Shown one piece after another: positions 52,118 to 60,506 of a DNA stretch of 64,000 nucleotides (position 1 is the first letter of the stretch; every line of letters starts with the position of its first letter). The translations under genes and the position numbers were made by a program. This stretch comes from Zunongwangia profunda SM-A87 (GTDB lineage: Bacteria > Bacteroidota > Bacteroidia > Flavobacteriales > Flavobacteriaceae): contig NC_014041.1 in NCBI RefSeq assembly GCF_000023465.1, positions 62,001-126,000 of the forward strand. The letters run 5' to 3'. The notes under the pieces were generated by a model, which made no database searches, was not told the origin of the DNA, and worked only from the letters and a program-made list of their open reading frames with translations.

Positions 52118-53152
52118 ATGAGCAAAGGCGTACTTTTAGTAAATCTGGGATCTCCAGATAGTACAGATCCGAAAGACGTAAAAAAATATCTTGGTGAATT
52201 TTTAATGGACGGAAGGGTAATCGATTTACCGTATTTCTTCCGTGCGTTGTTGGTGAAGGGAATTATCCTAAATACCCGACCTAAAAAATCGGCCGAAGCT
52301 TATCAAAAAATTTGGTGGGAAGAAGGTTCACCATTAATTGTGCTTTCTGAACGCTTACAGGGAAAAGTAGACGAGACGACCTCGGTCCCTATCGCTCTGG
52401 CAATGCGTTACGGTACACCAAGTATCTATGATGGTTTAAAAGAACTTAAAGAACAGGGAGTTGATGAGGTTTTGCTTTTTCCATTGTATCCACAATTTGC
52501 AATGGCTACGACCGAGACCATTTTAGTATTAGCTGAAGAATTACGCCAAAAGCATTTTCCAGAGATGAAATTCACCTCGGTTCCCGCTTTTTATAATCAC
52601 CCGGATTATATTCGTGTTTTAGGGAATAGTATTCAGGAACGTTTGCAAAATTTAGATTTTGAGCATTTATTATTTTCGTATCATGGAGTGCCCGAGCGGC
52701 ATATCAGGAAAAGTGATATTACGAATTCACATTGTAAAATAGACGGTAGTTGTTGCCAAACGGCCTCTTCTGCTCATCAATTTTGTTACCGTCATCAATG
52801 CTATGAAACAACCAGGCTGGTGGCTGAATATCTGAATTTAAAAGAAGGAACTTATAGCGTAAGTTTTCAGTCCAGGTTAGGATTCGATCCATGGTTAAAA
52901 CCATATACCGATAGAACGATAGAGCGTTTTGGAAAGCAAGGAATTAAAAAAATGGCTATTGTAACTCCTGCTTTTGTTTCCGATTGTTTAGAAACCCTGG
53001 AAGAAATTGCGATGGAAGGAGAAGAGATTTTTCATGAAGTTGGTGGTAAAGAATTTACTGTAGTTCCCTGCTTAAACGATCGTGAAGACTGGGTGAAAAT
53101 GTTGTCTCGCTGGGTAGACGAGTGGGCGCATCAAAAACCTGTTGAAGCATAA
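52118..53152 (+). CDS. hemH: Ferrochelatase with Cys-rich insert
   Basis: Inserts Fe2+ into protoporphyrin IX. The 344-residue protein has 'LLVNLGSPDSTDPKDVKKYL' at the start, the metal-site His189 in 'FSYHGVPERHIRK', and the late 'PAFVSDCLETLEEIAMEGEE' with the conserved Glu. Residues 206-228 form a Cys-rich insert (Cys206, 212, 213, 223, 228) absent from E. coli ferrochelatase; other bacterial ferrochelatases hold a [2Fe-2S] cluster through Cys in an internal insert, so that is a possibility. The stop shares a base with the MATE gene start. Confidence 0.95.
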   Translation: MSKGVLLVNLGSPDSTDPKDVKKYLGEFLMDGRVIDLPYFFRALLVKGIILNTRPKKSAEAYQKIWWEEGSPLIVLSERLQGKVDETTSVPIALAMRYGTPSIYDGLKELKEQGVDEVLLFPLYPQFAMATTETILVLAEELRQKHFPEMKFTSVPAFYNHPDYIRVLGNSIQERLQNLDFEHLLFSYHGVPERHIRKSDITNSHCKIDGSCCQTASSAHQFCYRHQCYETTRLVAEYLNLKEGTYSVSFQSRLGFDPWLKPYTDRTIERFGKQGIKKMAIVTPAFVSDCLETLEEIAMEGEEIFHEVGGKEFTVVPCLNDREDWVKMLSRWVDEWAHQKPVEA

Positions 53153-54501
53153 TGGCAAAAGTAAGCTCTGAAGCGCTTGGAAATGAATCGATAGGAAAAC
53201 TTTTAATACGCCAGGCATTGCCAGCATCTGTAGGGATTCTGGTAATGTCGCTTAATATCCTTGTAGATACCATTTTTGTTGGAAACTGGATTGGTTCTAC
53301 CGCAATAGCCGCAATTAATGTGGTGTTGCCTATTTCGTTTTTTATCGCCGCTTTAGGGATGAGCATCGGCATTGGGGGGTCTTCAATTATATCCCGTGCA
53401 CTAGGTGCCGATAATCATAAAAAAGCACTTAAAACCTTCGGAAATCAAATCACCCTAACCCTGCTGCTATGCGTGACTTTGGTAATTTTAGGACTTGTTT
53501 TTATCAACGAGCTTATTCCGGCTTTTGGGGGAAAAGGAGATATTTTTGAGCCGGCCAAGATCTATTATCGTATTGTGTTGTACGGGGTGCCCATCCTCGC
53601 GCTTAATATGATGGGGAATAATGTGATAAGAGCTGAGGGCAAACCCACGTTTGCCATGGTCTCGATGATTATTCCATCTGTAGGAAATATTATTGGTGAT
53701 TACCTTTTTATTAATGTAATGGATCTTGGAATGTACGGGGCTGCATGGGCAACCACAGGATCATATATGCTTTGCTTCCTTTACATTTTTTGGTTTTTTG
53801 TGTTCTCGGGTCATTCAGAACTCAAAATCGATTTCAGTCATTTTCGACTGGACTTACCTATTCTCCAGGAGATAGGTTCCTTAGGATTCGTAACATTGGC
53901 GCGACAGGCAGTGGTAAGTGTGATTTATTTATTAATGAATAATATTCTTTTTGATCTTGCCGGTGAAGATGGTGTCGCCGTTTACGCGATTATCGGGCGA
54001 ATGTTGATGTTTGCATTGTTTCCGGTTTTAGGAATTACCCAAGGATTTTTGCCTATTGCCGGCTATAATTACGGAGCTGAAAAATATAAAAGAGTACAAA
54101 GCACTATCAATAAAGCTATTCTATATGCTTGTTTGATGGGCTGCGTTGTTTTTGGTTTGATAATGGGATTTTCTAAAGAAATTGCCATGGTTTTCACTCA
54201 AAATGAAGCGATCATTGAGCGTACACCTGGAGCCATGCGCTGGGTTTTTGCCGCAACACCAATAGTTGCTTTACAGCTTATTGGAGCTGCCTATTTTCAG
54301 GCGATAGGAAAAGCTGTTCCGGCTTTGTTATTAACACTCTCCAGACAGGGATTTTTCTTTATTCCGCTAATATTAATTTTACCAAATTATTACGGAGAGA
54401 TCGGAGTTTGGATAAGTTTTCCAATTGCCGATGTGCTTTCAACAATGGTAACGGGATATTTCTTAAATCGCGAAATCAGGAAGAATTTGAAACAGGATTA
54501 A
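53152..54501 (+). CDS. MATE family efflux transporter
   Basis: A 449-residue membrane protein with 12 predicted helices in two halves. The N-terminus 'IGKLLIRQALPASVGILVMS' and 'NILVDTIFVGNWIGSTAIAA' (about 36-55) are MATE-typical; the second half repeats the pattern around 'IGRMLMFALFPVLGITQGFL' and 'PIAGYNYGAEKYKR'. MATE proteins export cationic compounds by Na+ or H+ antiport; substrate is not readable. The ATG overlaps the hemH stop by one base, so it is co-translated with ferrochelatase, which raises a possible role in porphyrin or heme export. That link is speculative. Confidence 0.93.
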   Translation: MAKVSSEALGNESIGKLLIRQALPASVGILVMSLNILVDTIFVGNWIGSTAIAAINVVLPISFFIAALGMSIGIGGSSIISRALGADNHKKALKTFGNQITLTLLLCVTLVILGLVFINELIPAFGGKGDIFEPAKIYYRIVLYGVPILALNMMGNNVIRAEGKPTFAMVSMIIPSVGNIIGDYLFINVMDLGMYGAAWATTGSYMLCFLYIFWFFVFSGHSELKIDFSHFRLDLPILQEIGSLGFVTLARQAVVSVIYLLMNNILFDLAGEDGVAVYAIIGRMLMFALFPVLGITQGFLPIAGYNYGAEKYKRVQSTINKAILYACLMGCVVFGLIMGFSKEIAMVFTQNEAIIERTPGAMRWVFAATPIVALQLIGAAYFQAIGKAVPALLLTLSRQGFFFIPLILILPNYYGEIGVWISFPIADVLSTMVTGYFLNREIRKNLKQD

Positions 54502-54538
54502 GAGAAATCCTTTTAATTTGCATTCTAAATAACACACT

Positions 54539-55087
54539 TTGGAATATTATAATTACATAAAATCCCTTCATCTTATTTTTGTGATCACCTGGTTTGCCGG
54601 GCTTTTTTATATTCCGCGTTTATTTGTGTATCAAATTGAGGCCTTCGATAAACCAGAACCAGATAAGTCGATTTTAGGTAATCAACTCAAACTTATGGCT
54701 AAGCGTCTATGGTTTATTATCACCTGGCCCTCTGCTATTTTAGCGACCTTATTCGCCATAATTTTATTAATCATGCAGCCCGTTTGGTTACAACAGGGAT
54801 GGATGCATGTAAAGTTAGGTTTTGTGATCCTTTTAATTGCCTATCATTTAAAAACACATCATATTTTTAAACAATTACAGGTAGATAAGGTAAAATATAC
54901 TTCAGGTCAAATGCGTCTTTGGAATGAAGGCTCTACCTTGATCCTTTTTTCGGTTATATTCCTGGTTATTGTTAGAAATGCGCTGGATTGGATCTATGGA
55001 GTGATTGGGATTTTTGCCCTCGGAATTCTCCTAATGCTTGGGATCAAACTGTATAAAAAGATACGTGCTAGAAATCCCGATGCGTGA
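54539..55087 (+). CDS. hemJ: HemJ-like protoporphyrinogen oxidase (CopD/UPF0093 family)
   Basis: A 182-residue membrane protein with five or so helices, matching HemJ, which oxidises protoporphyrinogen IX to protoporphyrin IX. The first helix holds His11 in 'YIKSLHLIFVITWFAGLFY' and Lys92 is in 'GWMHVKLGFVILLIAYH'; an equivalent His and Lys are essential in the characterised cyanobacterial HemJ. The start is TTG 54539, just before the conserved 'YIKSLHLIF'. It lies 37 nt after the MATE gene and close to hemH, which uses its product. No other protoporphyrinogen oxidase was found in the window. Confidence 0.85.
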   Translation: MEYYNYIKSLHLIFVITWFAGLFYIPRLFVYQIEAFDKPEPDKSILGNQLKLMAKRLWFIITWPSAILATLFAIILLIMQPVWLQQGWMHVKLGFVILLIAYHLKTHHIFKQLQVDKVKYTSGQMRLWNEGSTLILFSVIFLVIVRNALDWIYGVIGIFALGILLMLGIKLYKKIRARNPDA

Positions 55088-55186
55088 TTGGTGTGATAAT
55101 TGATTCTTTTCCGGAAAATGTCTGAGTCTAAAATCATCGACTATTTATCCCAATGATTTTGATTAATTTGCGGTAATTAGCAATTT

Positions 55187-56641
55187 ATGAAGCTTTTAAA
55201 ATTATCCTTAAGAACGCGTATTTTTATTTCCATGATCCTTTTGGTATTGGGAGCTTCTATCTTGATCGCAGGGGTTACCATCTATCAATATAAACAAGAA
55301 GCAGAAGCTTATCATCGTGAGCGCCTGGAGCGTAAAGAACAAGCTATTAGGGAAAATATAAACTTTGTACTTGCCAGTACGACCTATATGGTGAATACCG
55401 AGAATATACCTTCTATTTTTAAACAAAACCAGAAGATTTATGAAATGTCTCAGGTACACGAGATGCAAATCAATATCTATGATCTGGAAGGAAAATTATT
55501 AATAAGTTCTAAAGAGAATTTTTTTAAAGATACCACAGACTATCAAATCGATAAGCCCATTTTAGCCAAATTGGATGCCTCTTCTAACCGAAGATATTTA
55601 ATGAAGGGCGAAACCAACGGCGAGAAATTTCAGTCATCATATACCTATATTACCGATCAGCGCTTCAAACCTTTGGCGATCTTATATTTACCCTATCTTC
55701 AGGATGATAGTGTACTAAACCGTGACCTTAATGACTTTTTGATGCGCCTGGGAGAAGTTTATCTTTTTATGCTGGCGCTGGCGATAATTTTATCTTATTT
55801 CCTTTCAAAATATATTACCAAGTCTCTTAAGATTATTTCAGAAAAAATTAATCAAACCCGGTTGGATAAACGAAACCAGAAGATTGAGCTTAGCAATGCT
55901 TCTGAAGAAATTTATGCACTTATTTCGGCTTATAATTCGATGATCGATGAGTTAGAAGAAAGCGCGGTAAAACTAGCGACCGGTGAGCGAGAACAAGCCT
56001 GGCGAGAAATGGCAAAACAGGTTGCGCACGAAATTAAAAATCCGCTTACGCCAATGCGTTTAAGTGTCCAAAGTTTTGAGCGCAGGTTTGATAGAAATGA
56101 TCCAGAAATTGAGCATAAAGTCAACGAATTTTGTGATACTTTAATTAATCAGATCGATACGATGAGCTCGATTGCCTCGGCGTTTTCAAACTTTGCTAAA
56201 ATGCCAGCGCAGCAAAATGAAACCTTAAATGTGCCTAAAATCACCAAATTGGCACTCGATATTTTCAACGAAAATTACATCATTTTCAATTCAGAAAAAG
56301 AGGAAATTTTAGCCAAGTTCGATCGTACACAGCTTATACGAGTAGTGACCAATCTGGTAAAAAATGCCATTCAGGCTATGGACAACACAAAAGATCCAAA
56401 AATTGTGGTGAGTATTGATGAAGAGCCCGATAATGTGTGTATTAGTATTTGTGATAACGGGCATGGAATTTCAGCAGAAAACAGAGAAAAGATTTTTGAG
56501 CCTAAGTTTACTACAAAGAATAGCGGAATGGGATTAGGTCTTGCAATGGTTAAAAATATTGTAGAAACTTATAAAGGAAGTATAAATTTTACCTCAAAAC
56601 CCGGCAAAGGCACTATCTTTAAAGTCCGTTTTCCTAAGTAA
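55187..56641 (+). CDS. Membrane sensor histidine kinase (HAMP-HisKA-HATPase)
   Basis: A 484-residue sensor kinase. Two membrane helices (about 11-30 and 190-209) bracket a periplasmic sensor domain (about 35-185); a HAMP linker follows (about 210-262); the HisKA dimerisation domain holds His281 in 'AKQVAHEIKNPLTPMRLS'; and the ATPase domain carries the N box 'LVKNAIQAMDNTKDPKIV', G1 'ICDNGHGISAENREKIFEP' and G2 'KNSGMGLGLAMVKNI'. No response regulator is adjacent, so it is an orphan kinase here. The periplasmic domain gives no clue to the signal. No helper gene is coupled to it. Confidence 0.95.
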   Translation: MKLLKLSLRTRIFISMILLVLGASILIAGVTIYQYKQEAEAYHRERLERKEQAIRENINFVLASTTYMVNTENIPSIFKQNQKIYEMSQVHEMQINIYDLEGKLLISSKENFFKDTTDYQIDKPILAKLDASSNRRYLMKGETNGEKFQSSYTYITDQRFKPLAILYLPYLQDDSVLNRDLNDFLMRLGEVYLFMLALAIILSYFLSKYITKSLKIISEKINQTRLDKRNQKIELSNASEEIYALISAYNSMIDELEESAVKLATGEREQAWREMAKQVAHEIKNPLTPMRLSVQSFERRFDRNDPEIEHKVNEFCDTLINQIDTMSSIASAFSNFAKMPAQQNETLNVPKITKLALDIFNENYIIFNSEKEEILAKFDRTQLIRVVTNLVKNAIQAMDNTKDPKIVVSIDEEPDNVCISICDNGHGISAENREKIFEPKFTTKNSGMGLGLAMVKNIVETYKGSINFTSKPGKGTIFKVRFPK

Positions 56642-56703
56642 CGATCACCAGGTTTTTGGGAAGACTGCAGTAAATATGCTAACTTTAATAAAAAACCAAC
56701 ACG

Positions 56704-57486
56704 ATGAGTTATCAAAATATTTTAGTTGAAGAAGAAAACGAAATTCTTTACATTACCATAGATCGTCCTTCTAAGCTTAATGCTTTAAATAGAGATACGA
56801 TACAGGAGCTTCATGAAGCTTTTTCTGAAGCAAAAGATGATAATGAGGTAAAAGTTATTATCCTTACTGGAAGTGGAGAAAAGGCCTTTGTTGCCGGTGC
56901 AGATATTAGTGAGTTTGCTGATTTTTCTCCGGAAGAAGGAAAGCAACTGGCTGCTGAAGGACATGCCAAATTGTTTGATTTCGTGGCTAATTTCCCAAAA
57001 CCGGTAATTGCCGCCGTAAATGGGTTTGCTTTAGGTGGCGGACTAGAACTGGCAATGGCGGCACATTTTAGAGTTGCTTCTGAAAATGCTAAAATGGGAT
57101 TGCCAGAAGTTTCTTTAGGAGTGATTCCCGGTTATGGCGGCACACAACGTTTATCCCAAATTGTTGGAAAGGGTCGTGCTATGGAAATGATTATGACAGC
57201 CGGAATGATAGATGCCAATCAGGCTTTGCAATATAATTTAGTAAACCACGTAACTACTCAGGAAGAACTTTTAGAATTTACGGAAAAATTAGCCGGTAAG
57301 ATTCTTAACAATTCACTAGTGGCTATTGAGGGGGCGATTAAAGCCATTAATGCCAGCTACGAAAAAGGAGTAAACGGATTTGAAGTTGAAATGAATGAAT
57401 TTGGAAAAGCTTTTGGAACTGAAGATTTTAAAGAAGGAACTTCTGCTTTTTTAAATAAACGAAAAGCAGAATTTCCCGGGAAGTGA
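56704..57486 (+). CDS. Enoyl-CoA hydratase/isomerase (crotonase) family
   Basis: A 260-residue crotonase-fold enzyme that adds water across 2-enoyl-CoA in beta-oxidation or related routes. The oxyanion-hole segments 'AFVAGADISEF' and 'NGFALGGGLELAMA' are present, with the two catalytic glutamates in 'GGGLELAMAAH' and 'GLPEVSLGVIPGYGGTQRLS'. Length and motifs fit crotonase/enoyl-CoA hydratase. The actual substrate (3-hydroxybutyryl-, methylglutaconyl- or other) cannot be read. The gene is followed by its own terminator and lies alone between the kinase and a radical SAM gene. Confidence 0.92.
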   Translation: MSYQNILVEEENEILYITIDRPSKLNALNRDTIQELHEAFSEAKDDNEVKVIILTGSGEKAFVAGADISEFADFSPEEGKQLAAEGHAKLFDFVANFPKPVIAAVNGFALGGGLELAMAAHFRVASENAKMGLPEVSLGVIPGYGGTQRLSQIVGKGRAMEMIMTAGMIDANQALQYNLVNHVTTQEELLEFTEKLAGKILNNSLVAIEGAIKAINASYEKGVNGFEVEMNEFGKAFGTEDFKEGTSAFLNKRKAEFPGK

Positions 57487-57492
57487 TACTTG

Positions 57493-57519
57493 ATCCCTGT
57501 GAAAATGCAGGGATTTTTT
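57493..57519 (+). terminator. Terminator after the enoyl-CoA hydratase gene
   Basis: ATCCCTG (57493-57499), an 8-nt loop, CAGGGAT (57508-57514), then T5: a 7-bp stem with a T-run. Confidence 0.75.
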
Positions 57520-57564
57520 ATTTAAAATAAAGTGGAAAATTTCCTTATAACTGGATTAATTCCA

Positions 57565-57572
57565 TAATTTTG
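57565..57572 (+). promoter_or_regulatory. TAATTTTG -7 box of the radical SAM gene
   Basis: A perfect TAnnTTTG only 4 nt before the ATG at 57577, so the transcript may start at or next to the start codon. Confidence 0.45.
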
Positions 57573-57576
57573 TGAA

Positions 57577-58653
57577 ATGTCCAAATCACAAGAATATATA
57601 AAAGGCAGAGGAGCACAGAGCAATGTGGCTAATCGATTTGATGCAAATACTCACGAGTTTCGAGATGATTTTTTAAATTACTGTGCTGCTGAAGGTGATG
57701 ATTTTCAGGAAAGCAAAACCGTGACGATCGATACCTTTCCTAAAACGATTGTGAATAAAGTAGAAAGTCCAGATGTGGGTATGGCGTATTCTCTAAATCC
57801 ATATCAGGGCTGTGAACACGGATGTATTTATTGCTATGCGCGGAATTCTCATGAATATTGGGGATTTAGCCCTGGACTGGATTTTGAGCAGAAAATTCTG
57901 GTGAAAAGAAATGCGGTAGAATTACTGGAAAAGAAACTCCGAAGCAAAAAATGGCAGGCTAGACCTATTGTTATGTCTGGCAATACCGATTGTTATCAAC
58001 CGGTAGAAAAGCAATTGGAGATTACGCGAAAATTGCTCCAAACCTTTTTAAAATATCGGCATCCGGTGGGAATCATTACCAAAAATGCTTTAGTGCTGCG
58101 TGATCTTGATATTTTAGAAGAGCTGCATAACGATCGCTTAGTTCATGTAAATATTTCGATCACCAGTTTACAGGAAGAAACACGCCGAATTTTAGAACCT
58201 CGAACCGCAAGTATCAAAAAGCGATTGGAAACTGTCGAAAAACTCTCGGCAAAAGGAATTCCGGTAAATGTAATGATGGCGCCTATAATTCCGTCGGTAA
58301 ACAGTCATGAAATTATGCCTTTGGTAAAAGAAATTGCCAATCGGGGAGCGCTGAGTGTTGGCTATACGATTGTACGATTAAACGGTGCGATTGGTGGAAT
58401 TTTTACCGATTGGATAAAGAAAACAATGCCGAATAGGGCAGATAAGGTACTGCATCAAATTGAAAATATTCACGGCGGAAGTTTAAATGACAGCCGGTTC
58501 GGAACACGAATGAAGGGTGAAGGTGAATTTGCCGATCAGGTAAAACAACAGTTTAAAATTGCCAGAAATTTATATTTAAAAGATCGCCAACGCAGGGTAG
58601 TAAATTGCAATTTACATGAAGAATATAAAGATGGACAGATGAAACTATTTTGA
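57577..58653 (+). CDS. PA0069-type radical SAM protein (SPL-related)
   Basis: A 358-residue radical SAM enzyme with the SPASM-less PA0069/Rv2578c layout. The cluster Cys are 79, 83 and 86 in 'YQGCEHGCIYCYARN' (CxxxCxxC), followed by 'WGFSPGLDFEQKILVKRNAV', 'MSGNTDCYQPVEKQLEITRK' and 'VNISITSLQEETRRILEPRT'. The N-terminus 'KGRGAQSNVANRFDANTHEF' is diagnostic for this group. The family is related to spore photoproduct lyase by motif but its substrate is not established. It is a single gene, with the promoter box very close to the ATG. Confidence 0.9.
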   Translation: MSKSQEYIKGRGAQSNVANRFDANTHEFRDDFLNYCAAEGDDFQESKTVTIDTFPKTIVNKVESPDVGMAYSLNPYQGCEHGCIYCYARNSHEYWGFSPGLDFEQKILVKRNAVELLEKKLRSKKWQARPIVMSGNTDCYQPVEKQLEITRKLLQTFLKYRHPVGIITKNALVLRDLDILEELHNDRLVHVNISITSLQEETRRILEPRTASIKKRLETVEKLSAKGIPVNVMMAPIIPSVNSHEIMPLVKEIANRGALSVGYTIVRLNGAIGGIFTDWIKKTMPNRADKVLHQIENIHGGSLNDSRFGTRMKGEGEFADQVKQQFKIARNLYLKDRQRRVVNCNLHEEYKDGQMKLF

Positions 58654-58736
58654 TAATAGCTTGAAAATAATTTAATTAGGGTTTCGTTCTGTAAATATTA
58701 GTTTTTTAAACAGGCATAATTCATCAATCAAAAATT

Positions 58737-60023
58737 ATGAAACTCACGTCGATTAGCGAAGGATTACTTAGATACGTAATTCTTTTTTTCTTTATTTATT
58801 CGGTCATCTATATTTTCCCTTTTCCTCTAAATGGTTTCGTTCATATATATTTTTTCGAAGAATTTTTCAATCAAAATACATGGCATATTATAGTACCGTG
58901 GTTCTCAGATAATGTTTTGAATAATACAGATCCGGTTTATATACGACCTACCGGAAGCGGTGATACCTTATTCGATTTTGTTAGATGCTTACTGGTGGGT
59001 ATCTTTAGTTTAGCACTTGCTACGCTTATTTTCCTTATTTTTCGTAGTAAATTAAATTATAGGAAACTCGTTTACATTGGCGGACAATACGTTCGATATT
59101 ACCTGATTTTTGTGCTTCTTACTTATGGGACCATCAAGATTTTTAAACTACAGTTTGGAGAACCCTATTTAATAAGATTAGTAACACCTTTGGGAGAAAT
59201 GTCGCCTATGGGGTTAGCCTGGAACTACATGGGATTTTCCAAAACTTACACGGTTTTTGCAGGATGGTCTGAGACTATTGCTGCTATTTTACTTATGTTT
59301 AAGCGAACCAGGACTCTTGGAGCTGTGGTAGGTTTTGGGGTAATGCTTAATGTTTTTATGATGAATATCTCTTATGATATTCCCGTAAAATTATTTTCCC
59401 TGCATTTGTGTGTTTTTTCAGCCTTTTTGATTTTGATAGACGGCAGGCGAATGCTTAATGTTTTTGTACTTAATCGTGATGTTTCTAAGTATAAATTTGT
59501 AAGCCCGTTTTCTAAAAAGTGGAAGAACTATACGCTTCAAATTGTGAAGTTCCTGGTATTAATTCTTATTGTTTATTTAAATCTTATTAATGCGATGAGG
59601 AGTCAATATCTATATGGAGATCTTGGCCCGAAGCATAAGTTATATGGAATTTATGAGTTGAACGAATTTGCGCTGAATCATACGAAAAGACCTGCTTTGC
59701 TAAACGATAGTGTTCGATTTAGACGCCTTATTTTTGATAGTCCAAATAGAGTGTATATTCAGAAAATGAATAATGAAGGGATTTATTATCAGACGGAAAC
59801 CGATACGATAGCTCAAAAGATTTATTTAAAAGAACAGGACTCCACCAAAGTAGGGGTTCTACATTATAAAAATGAAGCTGAATCTGATGCTGATGTTTTT
59901 GAGTTTGAAGGTATTTTTAAAAATGATAGTGTTTATTTTAAAACTGAACGGAAAGGACGTGAAGATTTCTTACTGAACAATAGAGGATTTCATTGGATTT
60001 CAGAATATCCTTTTAATCGATAA
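58737..60023 (+). CDS. Large integral membrane protein, DoxX-like
   Basis: A 428-residue membrane protein with seven or more hydrophobic helices in residues 12-290 and a soluble C-terminal part (about 295-428). The stretch 'GLAWNYMGFSKTYTVFAGWS' and 'ETIAAILLMFKRTRTLGAVV' resembles the DoxX family, whose members act in redox or unknown roles. The C-terminal beta-rich section ('DTIAQKIYLKEQDSTKVGVL') is probably extracytoplasmic. No catalytic motif was recognised. It is followed directly by a short region of 7-bp repeats without a supported gene. Confidence 0.72.
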   Translation: MKLTSISEGLLRYVILFFFIYSVIYIFPFPLNGFVHIYFFEEFFNQNTWHIIVPWFSDNVLNNTDPVYIRPTGSGDTLFDFVRCLLVGIFSLALATLIFLIFRSKLNYRKLVYIGGQYVRYYLIFVLLTYGTIKIFKLQFGEPYLIRLVTPLGEMSPMGLAWNYMGFSKTYTVFAGWSETIAAILLMFKRTRTLGAVVGFGVMLNVFMMNISYDIPVKLFSLHLCVFSAFLILIDGRRMLNVFVLNRDVSKYKFVSPFSKKWKNYTLQIVKFLVLILIVYLNLINAMRSQYLYGDLGPKHKLYGIYELNEFALNHTKRPALLNDSVRFRRLIFDSPNRVYIQKMNNEGIYYQTETDTIAQKIYLKEQDSTKVGVLHYKNEAESDADVFEFEGIFKNDSVYFKTERKGREDFLLNNRGFHWISEYPFNR

Positions 60024-60089
60024 TGCCTTTAGCTTTTCTAAATTTTAGCAGGAATTTAGCGAATTCTGGGGTTAAGATTTTTAATTTTA

Positions 60090-60152
60090 GAGACAAGAGA
60101 CAAGAGACAAGAGACAAGAGACAAGAGACAAGAGACAAGAGACAAGAGACAA
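60090..60152 (+). repeat. 7-bp tandem repeat (GAGACAA x 9)
   Basis: Nine perfect GAGACAA units, 63 bp, in the gap after the DoxX-like gene. A frame crossing it (60023-60250) has a translation made mostly of the repeat and no family signal. The rest of 60153-60506 holds AGCTAA-type words (about 60398-60430) and no gene. Confidence 0.95.
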
Positions 60153-60506
60153 GCCTTATTCTGAATTTTAAACTTTCAATTTTGAATGAGTTTTGGGCCT
60201 ATCGGAAATTGATCGTAAAATTAGAAGTGAAAGAAGCGTTCAAATTTTAGGCTGTTTGAGCGGATCGAGTTTCTAAAATTTAGCTTCAGAACGAAGAATT
60301 TAGATCAACTTTCGTAAGCCTAAACTTTTTTGTTTCTTTTACTGCGTCCGACGACCACAGGGAGAGGAATGCATATGAAAAAAGAAAAGATTAGAATCAA
60401 TGAGCTAAAAAGCTAATAGCTAAAACTATCGACTAAAGACTATTGAATTCTAAAAAATGCCGAGCTTAATCGGGGCTAAAAACCTTAAATCTTAAACTAA
60501 AGCACA

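Noticed and set aside
60090..60152. CRISPR-like array
   Set aside because: The units are 7 bp and contiguous, with no spacers and no cas genes.
60023..60250. 75-codon open frame over the GAGACAA repeats
   Set aside because: Most of its translation is repeat-derived RQETRDK units; no family signal and no start context.
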